DNA of 64,000 nt from Brassica napus (GCF_020379485.1 NC_063448.1:8765726-8829725), one strand, 5' to 3'; positions 44,559 to 57,548 are shown, counted from the first letter of the stretch. Made by a program: numbers and translations. Notes: a model not told the origin generated them from the sequence alone.

Positions 44559-47500
44559 TTATTTACTAACGTGAGCCAGAATCCTATTGATGAGAGCATC
44601 TTTCTTCCCGCTGAGGGGAAGATTGTTGGCAGTCAAATAAGTCTTCAGCTCGACCACCGTCAAGTCCTTGAGCTACAAACATAAAACAAAACCATGAAGG
44701 TATTGTTTCAGGATGAAACAAAACGTTGAGATTATCAAGCAGATATCTAAAAACGCAAACCAATGTTAAAGGATGTTTGCTTTCACCTTCCCGGTTTTTG
44801 CAAGCTCTACAAAGTCATAGTCTCCTGCATCTGCAGCTTTTCGCTTTCTTGATTTCTCCTTTGCCCCGGAGTCACTTTCTTCCTCAGAGTCATCACCGTA
44901 AATAGACTCCTTGAATTCTTCTATTGCTTTTACAACTCCAGGTCTGCAGGCAAAACGGGTTCGCTAGATAAGATTCCAACACTTTTTTTTTGTGGCGTAT
45001 GCATGTAATTACAAAACGGAGTTTATTATAAAATGGCTGCAACCTGTTCATTCCTCCTTCGTCAGGAAGAGTCTCATCTCTTGTTTCTCCAAGCTCGTCT
45101 TCATCCAATGCAATGGCTTGCAACATCGCGTAGTGTCTCTGTAAAGCTGTAACAAAGAGAGACTTTCAAACTCAGCAGCTCAGAACAACTAATAGAAGCA
45201 AGAGTAGAGGTGAGTTGAGCATACCGGGATTAGCAAATTGGCAAACAGAAAAGTCCTTTAACTCTAAACGTCGCATTAGAGCTGATGCCTTTTTAAGCTG
45301 ATCTTCTGTTGCTCGAGGAGCAGCTACACCTGGTTTTGAATGCAACTGACCAAATACCCCCATCAACAACTAGTCAGAACTTAACATACATTGAATAATG
45401 TTGGAACCAAGTAACGTTTTAAAAAAGCTTTTCTTTCATCTTGCCTCTTCGATATCTCTAATATCATTAGCATATGGAAGGTATATCATATTCATCCCTG
45501 GTGGCTCCACCTGACCACCATCACTCTCGATTTCATCCTGTTCGCGTTTAAAGAAATATATTTGAGTAGGTTCTTAAACAAAGCAGAATAAATAAAAATA
45601 AATTTGATATATAGTCATGTGGAAGAAAGCTCTTAGGATAGTTTTTCTCACCTGAGCAACAAGGGCAACCAATCTAGGAGGTGTCGTACCACCATAAAAG
45701 GCAACAGCAAAACTGTAACACAAGAGGATTCAGCGACCACAGGTTAGTATACCAGCGAGTTATATTCAACTTAATAGATTAATATATCTAATATACTCAC
45801 CGTCCAAGCTGTATCATGGATCTATGCAAGGCAATGAATGCACGAGTGCTCCCAATAACTTCCTGCATCAGTTAAATTTATCAAAAGCTAAGAGTCCCCA
45901 AGTTAACAACAAAGCAAAATAAACATAATCTTTGGGGAAGCAGGTAACCTTATCACTTGGATAGAGAAAGGTAGAAGGCTTCATGTTGTGATAATCTTTG
46001 AGGCAACTAAGAGGCTTGAACCCCAGCAGTCTTAAATGTCCAGTTGATATCTTTTTTAGTTCGGATAGCTCTGCCGCTGTAAACATGACATCCCGACTAG
46101 AAAGAAGAAATGAAAATTAAAGCCAACTACTTGACAGGACACGACCAATGTTTCTTTGGTTAGAGGAAACAAATCAGCGTGCTATTTCAGTTGCTTACTT
46201 TATGTAAGGCTGAATCCGTTGAATAGGTTCTTGCATTATCGCTCCAGTGTCCGCACAAACATATGATCTTTCCACCTGCAGACAAAGACCGCACATGGTG
46301 TTTAATAACATCTACGAAATGTACATCTGATAGATAGCTAAATAGCAAACATTGATGTCAAGTTAAATTCTTGATTCATAACAAAAGAACTCAATTCAAA
46401 TGGAGCATCTCTGTCAGATTACCTTTATCGGAAGATTAGTAGTAGAGTCAAGCCAGGTTATGGTTCCAGGAGTAGCAGGACGGAGTAAAGCATAACCATT
46501 CAGTTCAATAGAAACACCATCACATATCATAAATGTAATTCTCTTTGCTATTCTCTTGGCAAGTACACGCTTCTTCAGTTGATCCTTCATGTCCTCTAGC
46601 CTGACAATTTTAGATGCATTTCATCAAAAATAAGACAACCAGTGACATGATTATCTATGAATTTGGATTCATAGACAAAATGGTTCTTTCTCAGTCCTGA
46701 AACTTCTCAAAAAACCTGCTTCTGTCTGAATGTAGTACTATGATGCTTTAAGCAACGGAATAAAGAATTTTAAAAACATACTTCTGTCCAACTGATGGCA
46801 TGAACTCTGTAAGCTCATCACCATTTAATCCAATTAATTCCTGAAAATATGTTCACAAAAAAAAAAAAAAAAATCAATGGAAATTTTAAATATCATCTAA
46901 AAATTATATACACCTCCCAGTTTTATGATGGTTAAAGATGAACCTTGTAGAAGAGAGAGATATCGAATTGCTTATCAGGGTGACTGAGGGGAAGAAGCTC
47001 GATTGAGATGCCAAGGTCTTGCGCATCCTTAAGGAATCACCAAAAAGCAGAAAAAAAAAAAAAGTGAACCAACTAACCTTCTATATGATTAACAAGAAGC
47101 TCTCTTTTAGATAGATAAGTGAGGACTGAGGGTTGAAAGTAAACTACCTTAGCCCTCTGCAATGTAGTCCTTGTCATATCTTCTTTAACAGAAATCCTCA
47201 TACTCCCAAAAGGATCATCTTCATTGGTGAATAGAAATATGCGCTTATCTGCCGTCTTTGAAGATCTTAAGAAAAAAATGTTTACAGAACACATTACCAA
47301 TACAGTGATCAGGTTAAACACCAAAGTGTAATGCATAACACAAACATGGCACCAACAATGAAATTAAGATCGGTTACCCTTTGCGCAGTAGTGCTTGTGC
47401 AACCCAGAGAGCACTATAAAGAGAATTCTCCCGAGAATCTGAGACTATACCATTTTGACTGCCAATATCTTCTATGAATGATTCTGCACCCAAAGTATAC

Positions 47501-48445
47501 ATTAACACATTTCCCCTTTAGATATTTTCTGTGTGAACAAACGCATACCACCAAACAGCAAAGTGAATAACTCTTGTTCAGCACAAATCAGTTGAATATC
47601 TACCATACAGATCTCAGACGCTGAAACCTTGCTCAACCATTCTAGATTTTAATTCTGACATTAATGTCTTTGGTATCAAATTGATACCTACCAATGGGAT
47701 TTGAAACTCTCGAGTAACAAAGAATAGTGTACTTAAGCATTATAAAAGAAAGGTTAAATCTTGTATGATAAAAGTGTAGATAAAAAATGTATCCAAGCAA
47801 CTACCTTCAATGAGATCAAAGTCTTTAATCAGCCTCGCTGTTGGACGGTCAATACACTCTCTTTGTGGAACATTAAAGACATAAACACCATTCAGGTCTT
47901 GAAGATTCTTCTTTTCACGCTGCAAGTTGACAACAAAACCCAAGTGAATAAAAAAAAAAGAGAAAGAAAACAAATACAAACACTGTGTTCTTCCATGAAC
48001 TCACAGTGTTAAAGAAGCATATTGCAATTTCATCGTTAGAACGGTTGATGATATGAGACTTGAGTGACTGAGCAATGCAACTAACAGAAATGTGAAAATG
48101 GCTTTCTTGTTTCTCATCCTCCTGTCAAAATAAATTGCATCAGCCACAGACTATAGGGAAAGATTCGATTTTTATAAGTTTAAATAATGTAAACTTACAG
48201 AGGGGCAAGTATAGCTGAACATTTTGGGAGAAGCGTCGATTAGATAGACTACAAACTCTTTGGAAGCTTCTCTTTCCTGCAAAACAAAACAGAACATAAA
48301 CACTCAATAAACCAAACAGCAATTTTTTTTTTTTTTTTATCTACTGAAACTCGAAGAAGAGAGAAGCAAAGTCAAAAACCTGGAAGAACTGGCTTTCTGG
48401 GTCTTCGTCTTCATCTCTGAAAACATCTTCTGGGTCAAGTTCCAT
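44559..48445 (-). CDS. KU70: KU70, DNA end-binding subunit of the Ku heterodimer
   Basis: Ku70 pairs with Ku80 to ring DNA ends in non-homologous end joining and at telomeres. Eighteen exons (plus-strand coordinates): 48380-48445, 48199-48276, 48005-48121, 47805-47919, 47378-47483, 47148-47265, 46944-47027, 46782-46840, 46423-46600, 46199-46275, 45949-46096, 45801-45862, 45652-45712, 45445-45537, 45225-45345, 45044-45146, 44787-44943, 44559-44672. They sum to 1857 nt, 618 residues, close to the Arabidopsis length. The vWA-like domain spans about 28-250 (FVVYLIDASPKMF), the beta-barrel core about 260-460, the C-terminal arm to about 550, and a SAP domain closes the protein (LKDLTVVELKTYLTANNLPL). 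Intron 14 has a GC donor (GAG-GCAAGA). No damage was seen. Confidence 0.95.
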
Positions 48446-48680
48446 CTTCTCTCACAAGAATGAAATCACAGGAGTAATGGCTGTTGTTGACCTCCTCGAT
48501 GCAAAATGTTCGTAGAGGTTTTAGCAAAGAACAATAAAGTTCGTCTTTTTTGTGTTGGGCCACAACGTGAAGCTTTTTATTGGGCCACAGCGGGAAGACT
48601 TTTATTGGGCTAAAATTAGAGGACTTTTCATTGGGCCACTACGAAAGATTTTTATTGGAGCATAGCGAGAAGGATTTTCG
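48446..48680 (-). promoter_or_regulatory. KU70 promoter with repeated site II motifs
   Basis: Upstream of the KU70 ATG, TGGGCC/TGGGCT words occur at 48556, 48581, 48606 and 48632, each in a phrase like TTTTTATTGGGCCACAGCG, spaced about 25 bp. TGGGCY is the plant site II element bound by TCP factors in genes active in dividing cells. The regular spacing shows a short tandem duplication. Function is inferred. Confidence 0.6.
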
Positions 48681-50104
48681 GTGACGTGTCGCTCGTAGGT
48701 AAAATTTCAAGAAATTGTTATAATTTGATTGATCGATTGTTCTTAATTTTTATTTATTTAATTTAGATCTAAAAATTTAAGGTAAGTCTAAAATCATTTA
48801 ACATCACTTGCCATATAATCTAAAGAATATTACAAATAACAATTTAATGAAACTAATTCTAGAAATTATAGAAAGATTAATAATGTTTTATTTATTACTT
48901 TTAATATTTATAAACTATAAAATATAATGAACGAAAATTTATATAAGATAATTATAATAGTTTTATACTCTACTTGATGAACTGTATTCGAATATAATTA
49001 CTATTTTAAATATTACAAAATCCAAACATATTTATTAATATTATTTTTAAATTATTTATCGTTTTTTAAAGAATAAATTTATCAGAATTTTAAAATAATT
49101 TATAAAATGTTATAAATTATTTATAAAAATATAAACCTATTATATATTGATTGAGAAGTCACATAAGTGATTTTTTATTACGTGTCGATCATACATGAAC
49201 TATTCAAATTGTTATAATTTGATTGGCCGATGATTTTTAATTTTATTTATTATAATTATATATAAAAGGAAAGGATAATTCAATTACCACTTTCTAAAAT
49301 AATCTACATAATTTTAGAAATAATTATTTATGGTAACTAATTGTTAAGACTAATAAAGAGTAATAATATGATCAAATTTTTTATATATTTATAAATTACA
49401 TAAAATAAGAAACAAAATGTTTATTTGAATTGATATAATGATTTTATATTCGTATAGAAAACCTTATATTTGTATATAAAGTATCATAATAACTATTAAT
49501 GTCTAATAAATTCCATGCATGCTTTATAAACCATTTATTAAATTATAAATAAATTTATAAAATTAATTATATTGTAGACATGGATCTTTAAAATGTAATT
49601 TACATTGATGTTTTAATTAATTGTAACGTCTATAATAACTTACCTTAATTTTCTATTACTTGCGCAAGTTGCTAATATTTATTGCATTGTTTAAATGTAA
49701 TTTACCTTATTGTTCTTAATAACTTACCTAAGTAACCTTAATTTTTATAATTTTTTGGCCGTTAATTTATAACTTTACCTTTTTTTGAATTTCCCTATTA
49801 CTTGCGCAAGTTGATAATAGTTAATGCATTCTAATTTGTTAGCTCGCTTTTAATAATTTACCCTTTTTGAATATGGATTAGTTGCGCAAGTTGGTATTGT
49901 GTTTATTGAATTTCACCTTATGGCAATATAATTTTAATTTCTTTCTTGACAAAAATCATTTCGAAAACGTCATTTATTATGTAAAATATCCTCTAATAAA
50001 TGTCTAACGTGGAAGGTAGACTATATATATAACTGAGACTACAAACGTCTAACGTCTTACAATACAACTATTCTCTTTTCCTAACAATTTTTAAAAACCC
50101 GTCG
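48681..50104. other. AT-rich spacer with partial duplication and palindromes
   Basis: No gene. AATTGTTATAATTTGATTG occurs at 48714 and 49207, each preceded by ACGTGTCG, marking an old duplication of about 490 bp. The 12-bp palindrome ACTTGCGCAAGT occurs at 49658-49669 and 49800-49811, with a one-base variant at 49880-49891. Confidence 0.5.
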
Positions 50105-51462
50105 AAAGATACATGGCATATTGAAGTACGGATTCTTCGCTTGTGGAGAAATTATAACAAAGAATCCGGCAACACCATCGAAATGGTATTTGTTTTTATT
50201 ACTACATTTTTCAAAACTCAGAATCGTCATATATTATATTTACTTTACAATGAACAATATTTTTTTTATAGTGTTTTATAACTAATTATTCTGCTTTCCG
50301 TCAACTCTTATAGTTTATTTGTCTAACTCATAACTTTCATATATTCGATCAGGGACAAAATTTCATGCTTCAGTCTGTGAACAGCTCATCAAAAAATTTG
50401 AAGGTTGTCCAGTTATTCAAAGTGTACGATGCTATTGGTGATTATCGGACAAGCTCTCATCCGTACAAAATTGGGTTCTTCCACGCGACTTCCAAAACTA
50501 AATGATTTTCCAAGTGAAGTTCCCGAGAAGTATTTGGTTGATTACACTGAAATTCCTGGTGGAAAAGCTGATAATAGCCGTTTGGTTGGTAAGTAATTTT
50601 CAACTGGGAATTGTTCATGCACTAATAATTTATATATGATTTTAAGGCTATTAATCTGTTTATTAAATAGCTTTAATATTATACCTACTTAATTGAATTT
50701 GTAATGTTTAGATATTCTTTTGGTTTTGTGTTAATTTAATTATTTTTATTTTGGAATGTAGATGTTATTGGTCAAATAGTTAACTTCGGTTCTCTTGAAA
50801 ACAAAATGATAAAACGAAAAAATAACATGAGGCTCTTGATTGAGTTACGTGACCAAAAGTAAGCTTAAGTACTTTACCTTTTCTTATTTGCTACCTAAAT
50901 ATGTATATTAAATTTATTAATTTAAGTTTATATTATACAGTACTGTGAAGATGATGTGTACTTTGTAGGGTCGTTATGTTAAACAAGTATACGATTATAG
51001 TAAGAGTAACATGCCCACAATGATTATTTGTAATAGTTCTATTATATTAAAGAGTGGAAAGGTATATAATACATCTATCTTTCTAAAATAATTATATGTA
51101 CAACATGTTAATAAAATCTATATATTGTAGGTGCTTACTCCATATCTAGCGGGTGGAATTCAATCCAAATTTTACTCAACCCAACATGGATTTGGTTGAC
51201 CAGTTCAAAACAAGGTACTCCTCCAGTTAGTACTCTTTTGTTAGCTAATTTTGAATTTATATACATTACCTTGGCAACATAATACAATGTTTTTATAAGC
51301 TTGATTCATCTTGATTTTGCAGTCTCCCTAATGATTCACTTGCTCTTTCAAACAACGATAGTACCCAATGGTCTGTTGGTACTGCTACATCTGTTCGTGC
51401 TAAGTTTTTTGTTCTTAATGAGAAAAGAACCATAAGAGAGATCATTGATAGTACTCTGGTAT
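50105..51462 (+). pseudogene. RPA70-like OB-fold (DUF223-type) pseudogene
   Basis: Exon-like pieces resemble the Brassicaceae family of replication protein A large-subunit-like proteins: KDTWHIEVRILRLWRNYNKE (about 50106-50185), a middle piece reading VVQLFKVYDAIGDYRTSSHP-YKIGFF, then NDFPSEVPEKYLVDYTEIPG, DVIGQIVNFGSLENKMIK with LLIELRDQK (about 50761-50860), and SLPNDSLALSNNDSTQWSVG with AKFFVLNEKRTIREIIDST (about 51323-51460). A frameshift breaks the second exon and the region near 51000-51200 is degenerate. RPA-like genes of this kind are often spread by Helitrons. No function is likely. Confidence 0.65.
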
Positions 51463-52311
51463 ATAAACTAAACTCTCCATTTTAGTTGACTAATCCAGTT
51501 TTCACACTATTTCGATGATGGTATATAAATTTAATATTATTTTCTATTCAATAAAATTTAGAAATTTATAAATCTATGAAATTATTTTATTCCGTACAAC
51601 TGCTTACAAAATTTAATAATTTTTTGCAGGTTTCTAATGGATTTTGATTTCTTTATCGAAAATGGTATTTCTTAATTTATATTGCTTATGAATTATATTC
51701 TGACTTTTATTATATTTTCTTTAAATATGTCGTTATTTTTAAATACAATGGAAGATATATAGAGTTGGCAATCCAATCTCTTTGGCAAAACTTAATATAC
51801 AGAATATGTATGCATATGAAGCTCTATTTATAATAACATAGATCCATGAGAAATAATATATAGCATCTTGAAAATATATGCTAGCTAAAATTTGTAAAAT
51901 TATATATCTATGAAATTATTTTATTTCGTACAACTGCTTACAAAATTTAATAATTTTTTCCAGATTTGTTTTCTTTATTGAGAATTGTACTTCTTAATTT
52001 ATATTACTTATAGATTATATTTCGACTTTTATTATATTTTCTTTAAATATGTCACTATTTTAAAACGAAAAATATAAACATAAATATATTTGTCACCTAA
52101 AATACACAGTTACAATATATATACAATACAATTCTACTTAGTGATAATATAAAATCTGTAACTTCAACAACTGTATACTATTTTTCTACATTTTGAATAT
52201 TTGTATGTCAGCAGAGTGCGGACCAGTCACCTAGTTAAAATTAATTAAGACACACGTTAATTAATGAGATTTGACATTGTTGGAAATATTGAAAAACTGT
52301 ATTAAAAAACT
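51463..52311. other. AT-rich spacer, no gene seen
   Basis: Two similar stretches of about 110 bp (around 51545-51640 and 51885-51975; shared ATTATTTTATTCCGTACAAC-like phrase) indicate duplication. A GTCACCTAGT sequence near 52228 could be another Helitron end but lacks a convincing hairpin. Confidence 0.4.
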
Positions 52312-52337
52312 AGGGGTTTTCCCGCGCTTCGCGCGGG
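52312..52337 (-). mobile_element. Helitron-type 3' terminus, minus orientation
   Basis: Plus strand: CTAG at about 52311-52314, GGGTTTT, then a perfect hairpin CCCGCGC-TTC-GCGCGGG at 52321-52337. Read on the minus strand this is hairpin, short spacer, CTAG, T: a Helitron 3' end. The body would extend right, into the region now occupied by the CACTA element at 52569-60428, which would then be a later insertion. Confidence 0.65.
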
Positions 52338-52584
52338 GTTTGAAATTTTTGTTACTTATTTTCTTGATAGAAGTTTTGGTTATCTATGGTTAATTGTATA
52401 TGGATTTGAAAACATGTTAGTAGGAAATAGTGGTCTTTGGTTTTATGTTTGTTGAGATATATTAGTTGGTGTAGGGGTCCTTTGCTAAGACTTGTGCGAG
52501 TAAGTTTGTCCGAATAATGTGTGTCACGTTTGATTTTGTCATATATTGTTAAAATGAAAAGTGTAATTCACCACAAGAAAACAC

Positions 52585-53035
52585 TCCGAATTCCGACGGA
52601 GCTTCCGACGGACACCAAGGTCGTCGGACATTTGCGACGGAATACTGACAAATTTCCGACCAAATCCAAAAAAATGAAGTCGTCGGAATTTCGTCGGCCA
52701 TTTTCGACGGAATTCCGACGACATACGGTTCGTCGGAATTTTCCGATGACTTTTCGACGACATTCCGATAAAAAATGAAACCGTTGTAGTCGTCGGAAGT
52801 TCGTCGGTATATTCCGACGGAATTCCGACGACATTCCGATTAACAGCAAAGTCATCGGAATTCCATCGGTATTTTCCGACGGAATTCCGACGAACCATGT
52901 GACCGTTGCCGACAAATACATATGACCGTTGTATAGCCGTTTGGGATTGGACAATTCCGACGGAATTCCGACGGACTTCTTTATATCCGTCGGAATTTCG
53001 TCGGAAAGTCGTCGGAGGTCCGTAAGCAATTTCCT
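52585..53035. repeat. Left subterminal repeat array of the CACTA element
   Basis: Many copies of CCGACGGA, TTCCGACGAC and their complements CGTCGGAATT, in both orientations. Such arrays bind the element's second protein (TNPA in En/Spm). Confidence 0.85.
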
Positions 53036-53118
53036 ATAAATACAACCCCTCCTCATTCAACTCATTCACACTTCATTCTCTCTTCATTCTCTTTAGTCAT
53101 AACAATTCCGTGAAAATC

Positions 53119-56100
53119 ATGTCTTCAGAAGTTTATTATCGTTCGTGGATGGATAAACCTCATTTGGATCCGAACACCAATTTGCTTACGGAAGAATACG
53201 TTCAAGGGATTGGAGAATTCATGAGGCTTGTTCAACAGCAACCGGATGCAAAAAGTGGTATGTTAAGATGTCCCTGCTCTTCTTGCAATAATAATAAGGT
53301 TATAAAAGAATTTGATGTTTGGACTCATTTGTATATGAAAGGGTTTTCACGTAATTATAAAGTTTGGTACCTTCATGGGGAAACTGGTTATGAATATGGT
53401 AGTACTAGCGAACCTCAGCCTGTTAGTGAACCTCAGCCTGATATTAGGTTAGAAGAATCTAGAACGGATATAGATTATGGTGTAGGTACTGAGCAGATGG
53501 TACATGATCATTATAGAGGGGAAGAACCAAACCCCGAGTCTAGGAGATTTTTTGACATGTTGGATGCAGGAAAACAACCTTTGTATCAAAATTGTAGAGA
53601 TGGTCATTCAGTCTTATCATCTGCAACTAGATTAATGGGTATTAAGACAGACTATAATTTGGCTGAAGAATGTATGGATGCGATTACTGATTTTGTCAAA
53701 GGTATTCTACCTGAGGATAACCTTGCACCGGGTTCATACTACGAGGTTCAGAAACTTGTTGCAGGTCTTCAACTACCGTATGAAGTGATAGATGTATGTA
53801 TTGACAACTGCATGATCTACTGGAGAGCGGATGAGACACGGAATGTATGCAAATTTTGTGGGAAACCTCGTTATCAGGAGACGAGGGGAAGAGTTCCGAT
53901 CCCATTCAAAAGAATGTGGTATTTGCCTTTGACGGAAAGATTGAAGAGGTTGTATCAGTGTGAGCGCACAGCAAAAGCAATGAGATGGCATGCAGAGCAT
54001 TCCACAAATGGTGAGATTAGACATCCTTCAGATGCAAAGGCTTGGAAACATTTCCAGTCAACATATCCAGAATTTGCGGAAGAGAGAAGAAATGTTTATC
54101 TTGGATTATCTACTGATGGTTTCAGCCCATTTGGAAAGCATGGAAGGCAGTATTCTCTATGGCCAGTTATTGTGACACCGTACAACTTACGGCCGAGCTT
54201 GTGCATGCGACGAGAGTTTTTGTTTCTCTCAATTCTAGTCCCCGGGCCAGATCATCCTAAAAGATCACTAGATGTGTTTCTTCAACCACTAATATATGAG
54301 TTGCAACAACTATGGGCGCATGGTTTTGAGACATACGATGTTTCGCGCAAAGAAAACTTTCAGATGCGGGCAGTACTTATGTGGACAATAAGTGACTTTC
54401 CAGCATATGGTATGTTATCTGGATGGACAACACATGGGAAGCTATCATGTCCATATTGTCAAGATGACACAGATGCTTTCCAACTAAAGAACGGAAGGAA
54501 AACGTGTTGGTTTGACTGTCACAGACGATTTCTACCACCTGATCATCCATACCGCAGGAGTAAGACTTCGTTTACGAAGAACAAGCAGGTGTTTGATGGT
54601 CCACCTGAGGAAGTTAGTGGGAAAGATTTGTTGAAGCAGTTTAGGTATTTTGATGCAGAAAGGACGCCAGATGTAGGTGGACATGAAAACATTCGAGTCA
54701 ATGCGGTTGGAGAGCTACATAACTGGCACAAAAAGAGTATTTTCTGGGATCTACCATATTGGGAGAGTCATCTATTGCGGCATAATTTAGATGTCATGCA
54801 TATTGAGAAGAACTTCTTCGATAATCTGATGAACACAGTCCTTAACATCCAAGGTAAAACGAAGGATAATTTGAAGTCAAGGTTGGATTTAGTCGATATT
54901 TGTGATCGTTCTGAACTTCACGTTGATGAGAACGGTACGGCCCCTTTTCCCATTTATCGGCTAGATGGTGCTAGAAAAGAAGAGTTCTTTGATTGGATTA
55001 CAGAGAAAGTGAAATTTCCTGACGGATATGCATCAAATTTGGGGAACTGCGTTGATAGAAGCGAAGGAAAGTTTACTGGCTTGAAGAGTCATGATTGTCA
55101 TGTAATTATGCAGCGCCTCCTTCCGTTTGCCTTTTCAGCATTATTGCCACGTAATGTTCATGAAGCAATTGCAGGGATTAGTGTTTTTTTCCGTGACTTA
55201 TGCAGCAGAGTATTGACTGAAGAGGGTATTAATAATTTGAAGACAAACGCACCAGTCAGCATGTGCAACCTTGAGAAGATATTTCCTCCATCATTCTTTG
55301 ATGTAATGGAACATCTTGCTATTCATCTCGCAAGAGAATTGGAACTTGGTGGTCCTGTGCAGTACAGATGGATGTATATTTTTGAGCGTTATATGCATCA
55401 TCTGAAGAAGATGGTCAAAAATCAAAGCAGGGTGGAAGGATCTATAGTGGCACAGGTGATCAATGAAGAAACTGCAATCTTTGCTGAAAATTATTTTCCA
55501 CCAGAAGTGCAAACAAAACACCGAAGACCTGCTCGGCATGATGATAGAGGGGAGAGAGCAACATATCATGTTACTGTCCCAAGCATGTTCAAGGAAATAG
55601 GACGACTTAGTGGAAAATTCACGAAGCGGAGACTTACGGACACTGAGAACGCTCATTTGCAAACATATTTGCTCACCAACTGTGAAGATGTTCTACAATA
55701 TGAGAGGTAAAAATATTTATTCATTTATTGTTAGATTAATATTCAATAAATTTATTTCATATTGATAATATTTTTGTATATAGTGTATATATGGCGGAGT
55801 TGCGTATGACTCACAGGCATGCAACAGAAGATGAGCTTCGACAACTTAGAGATAACGGATTTGCTGCGTGGCTTCGTAGTTATGTGAGTCATATATCCTA
55901 TTACCCTATGCAAATGATTAGTTTAAATTTAATATATATAAACTAATTAATTTTGCAATCATATATGTTTTTTTTATAGGTGAATGATGGTTTGGCCAGA
56001 GGTCTTGTGTTCGATGATTGGATACGCGAATTTGTGCAGGGACCAAACTATGTGGTCAAATCATATCCTAAATTTTGTACGCGAGGATATGCATTCACAA

Positions 56101-56720
56101 GGAAAGGTCATTCTAAGACAACATATGATGCTGGTGTTTCATCTTCTTCTGGTGACGATGTCTACTACGGCAACATAAAAGAAATATTGGAAATCCAATT
56201 TCCTGGAATGGTTGGATTGCGTTGTGTAGTATTCTATTGTGATTGGTATGACACCACCCCAGATAGAGGAGTGAAGATTGATGCGTTTGGTGTTACATCA
56301 GTTCATTCGCGGCGGAAACTTCAATATTATGATCCCTTCATTCTTGGTTCGCAAGCTGATCAGGTATGTCAATATATTCATAATTTTTTACCAATATAAT
56401 TAATTAATGTTATATATTGAACTAATACTTTGTATAATTGATATGTATAGGTGTGCTACATCAGTTACCCTCGGGTGACGTACAGAGACGATCCATGGGT
56501 TACTGTAACGCAAATCAACCCAAGAGGACGAGTGGATGGAACTTCTGATGATGATGAACCATTGCAACCAGAGTCTACCAGCAACGCCCAGGCAGTTGAA
56601 GATTTGGAAAATGTTCAACTCGTTGAGAATTTGACTGTGTTTGGACATGATGCTGTCGTACATTCAGAGCCGGAAGCCGAGGTTGGGGAGTTTGATGAAG
56701 ATTCAGAAGATTCTGATTAG
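53119..56720 (+). CDS. TNP2-type CACTA transposase
   Basis: Transposase that cuts the element ends. Four exons: 53119-55706, 55784-55883, 55980-56363 and 56451-56720, in phase, 1113 residues. ATG at 53119 chosen (MSSEVYYRSW). Domains in order: transposase-associated N-terminus (residues about 5-90, with RCPCSSCNNNKV zinc-binding cysteines), Tnp2 core (about 245-500: CKFCGKPRYQETRGRVPIPF, STDGFSPFGKHGRQYSLWPV, LSCPYCQDDTDAF), DUF4218 (about 650-760: LPFAFSALLPRNVHEAIAGI, SMCNLEKIFPPSFFDVMEHL) and DUF4216 (LRCVVFYCDWYDTTPDRGVK). The C-terminus is acidic. No stop or shift was found, so it may be active. Confidence 0.92.
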
Positions 56721-57548
56721 TTTTTTTTTTTTTTTTTTTTTTAATGGTCCGTCGGAAATCCCTCGCAATATACCGACGACATAGCGACGACAACGGGTTT
56801 CATTGAAAATTGGAAAGGTCGTCGGTATTTCGTCGGAAAATACCGACGACATGTTTTTCTATAAAGTTTCAATCATAAAAATCTATAAATTTAGATGCCA
56901 AAACTATGAAAATAACACATAATAAGTGTTTAGTATAGTATTAGATCGCAACCGTTCAAATATAACAACTCATTAAAATATTTATGTATGCATATCATTG
57001 TTTTCATAACATCTCATCTTAACATTATGTACTTATACAATCATATTTATATAAGCTTACACTACAAAAAATATTGTTGTGTAAAATCGTGTTATAAAAC
57101 ATTTTTATTGTTAAATCTTTATGCAAATACTATATATATTATCAAAGGTTTGGATTTTGCATTTAGAAACTTGAAAAGAACACCCTAAACACTAAGTCGT
57201 CGGAATTCCGTCGGAATATACCGACGGAATGTGTCCGTCGGAAAATACTGACGGACACGTTCCGTCGGAATTTCAATTAGCCCGGGAGAACCAAACCGCT
57301 TGAAAATTTTCGCGAATCGGCATTTGGTATATTTTAAATATACCGACGGAATACCGACGAACCCGTGTCCGTCGGAATCCACGGAAATAAAAACCCTTCT
57401 CCTTTCTTCTTCGTTATCTCCGCGGCCTCTCTCTCTCTCAAAACTCTCCGGCGATTTCGGCGATTTCGGCGACTCTCCGGCGATTCCGGCCTCTCTTCAC
57501 CGGCGAATCCTCTCCTCACCCTCCTATCTCTTCCCCAAACCCCAAATC
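56721..57548. repeat. Internal CCGACGGA arrays and second-gene promoter
   Basis: Between the two CACTA genes. Arrays like those at the termini occur at about 56745-56850 and 57195-57380. A T-run of 22 lies at 56721-56742. CACTACAAAAAATA at about 57059 resembles a CACTA end. The second array directly precedes the second gene's 5'-UTR, whose CT-rich leader begins near 57400. Confidence 0.7.

Noticed and set aside
52220..52240. GTCACCTAGT as a Helitron 3' end
   Set aside because: It has CTAG-T but no clear GC-rich hairpin before it, unlike the ends at 27164, 34602 and 52312. Kept only as a possibility in the RPA finding.
54543..55662. Minus-strand frames of 60-120 codons inside the TNP2 gene
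   Set aside because: Complementary shadows of a strongly supported plus-strand coding exon.
57055..57072. CACTACAAAAAATA as a nested CACTA terminus
   Set aside because: Only one end was seen, with no matching inverted end or 3-bp duplication nearby; could be chance in AT-rich DNA.
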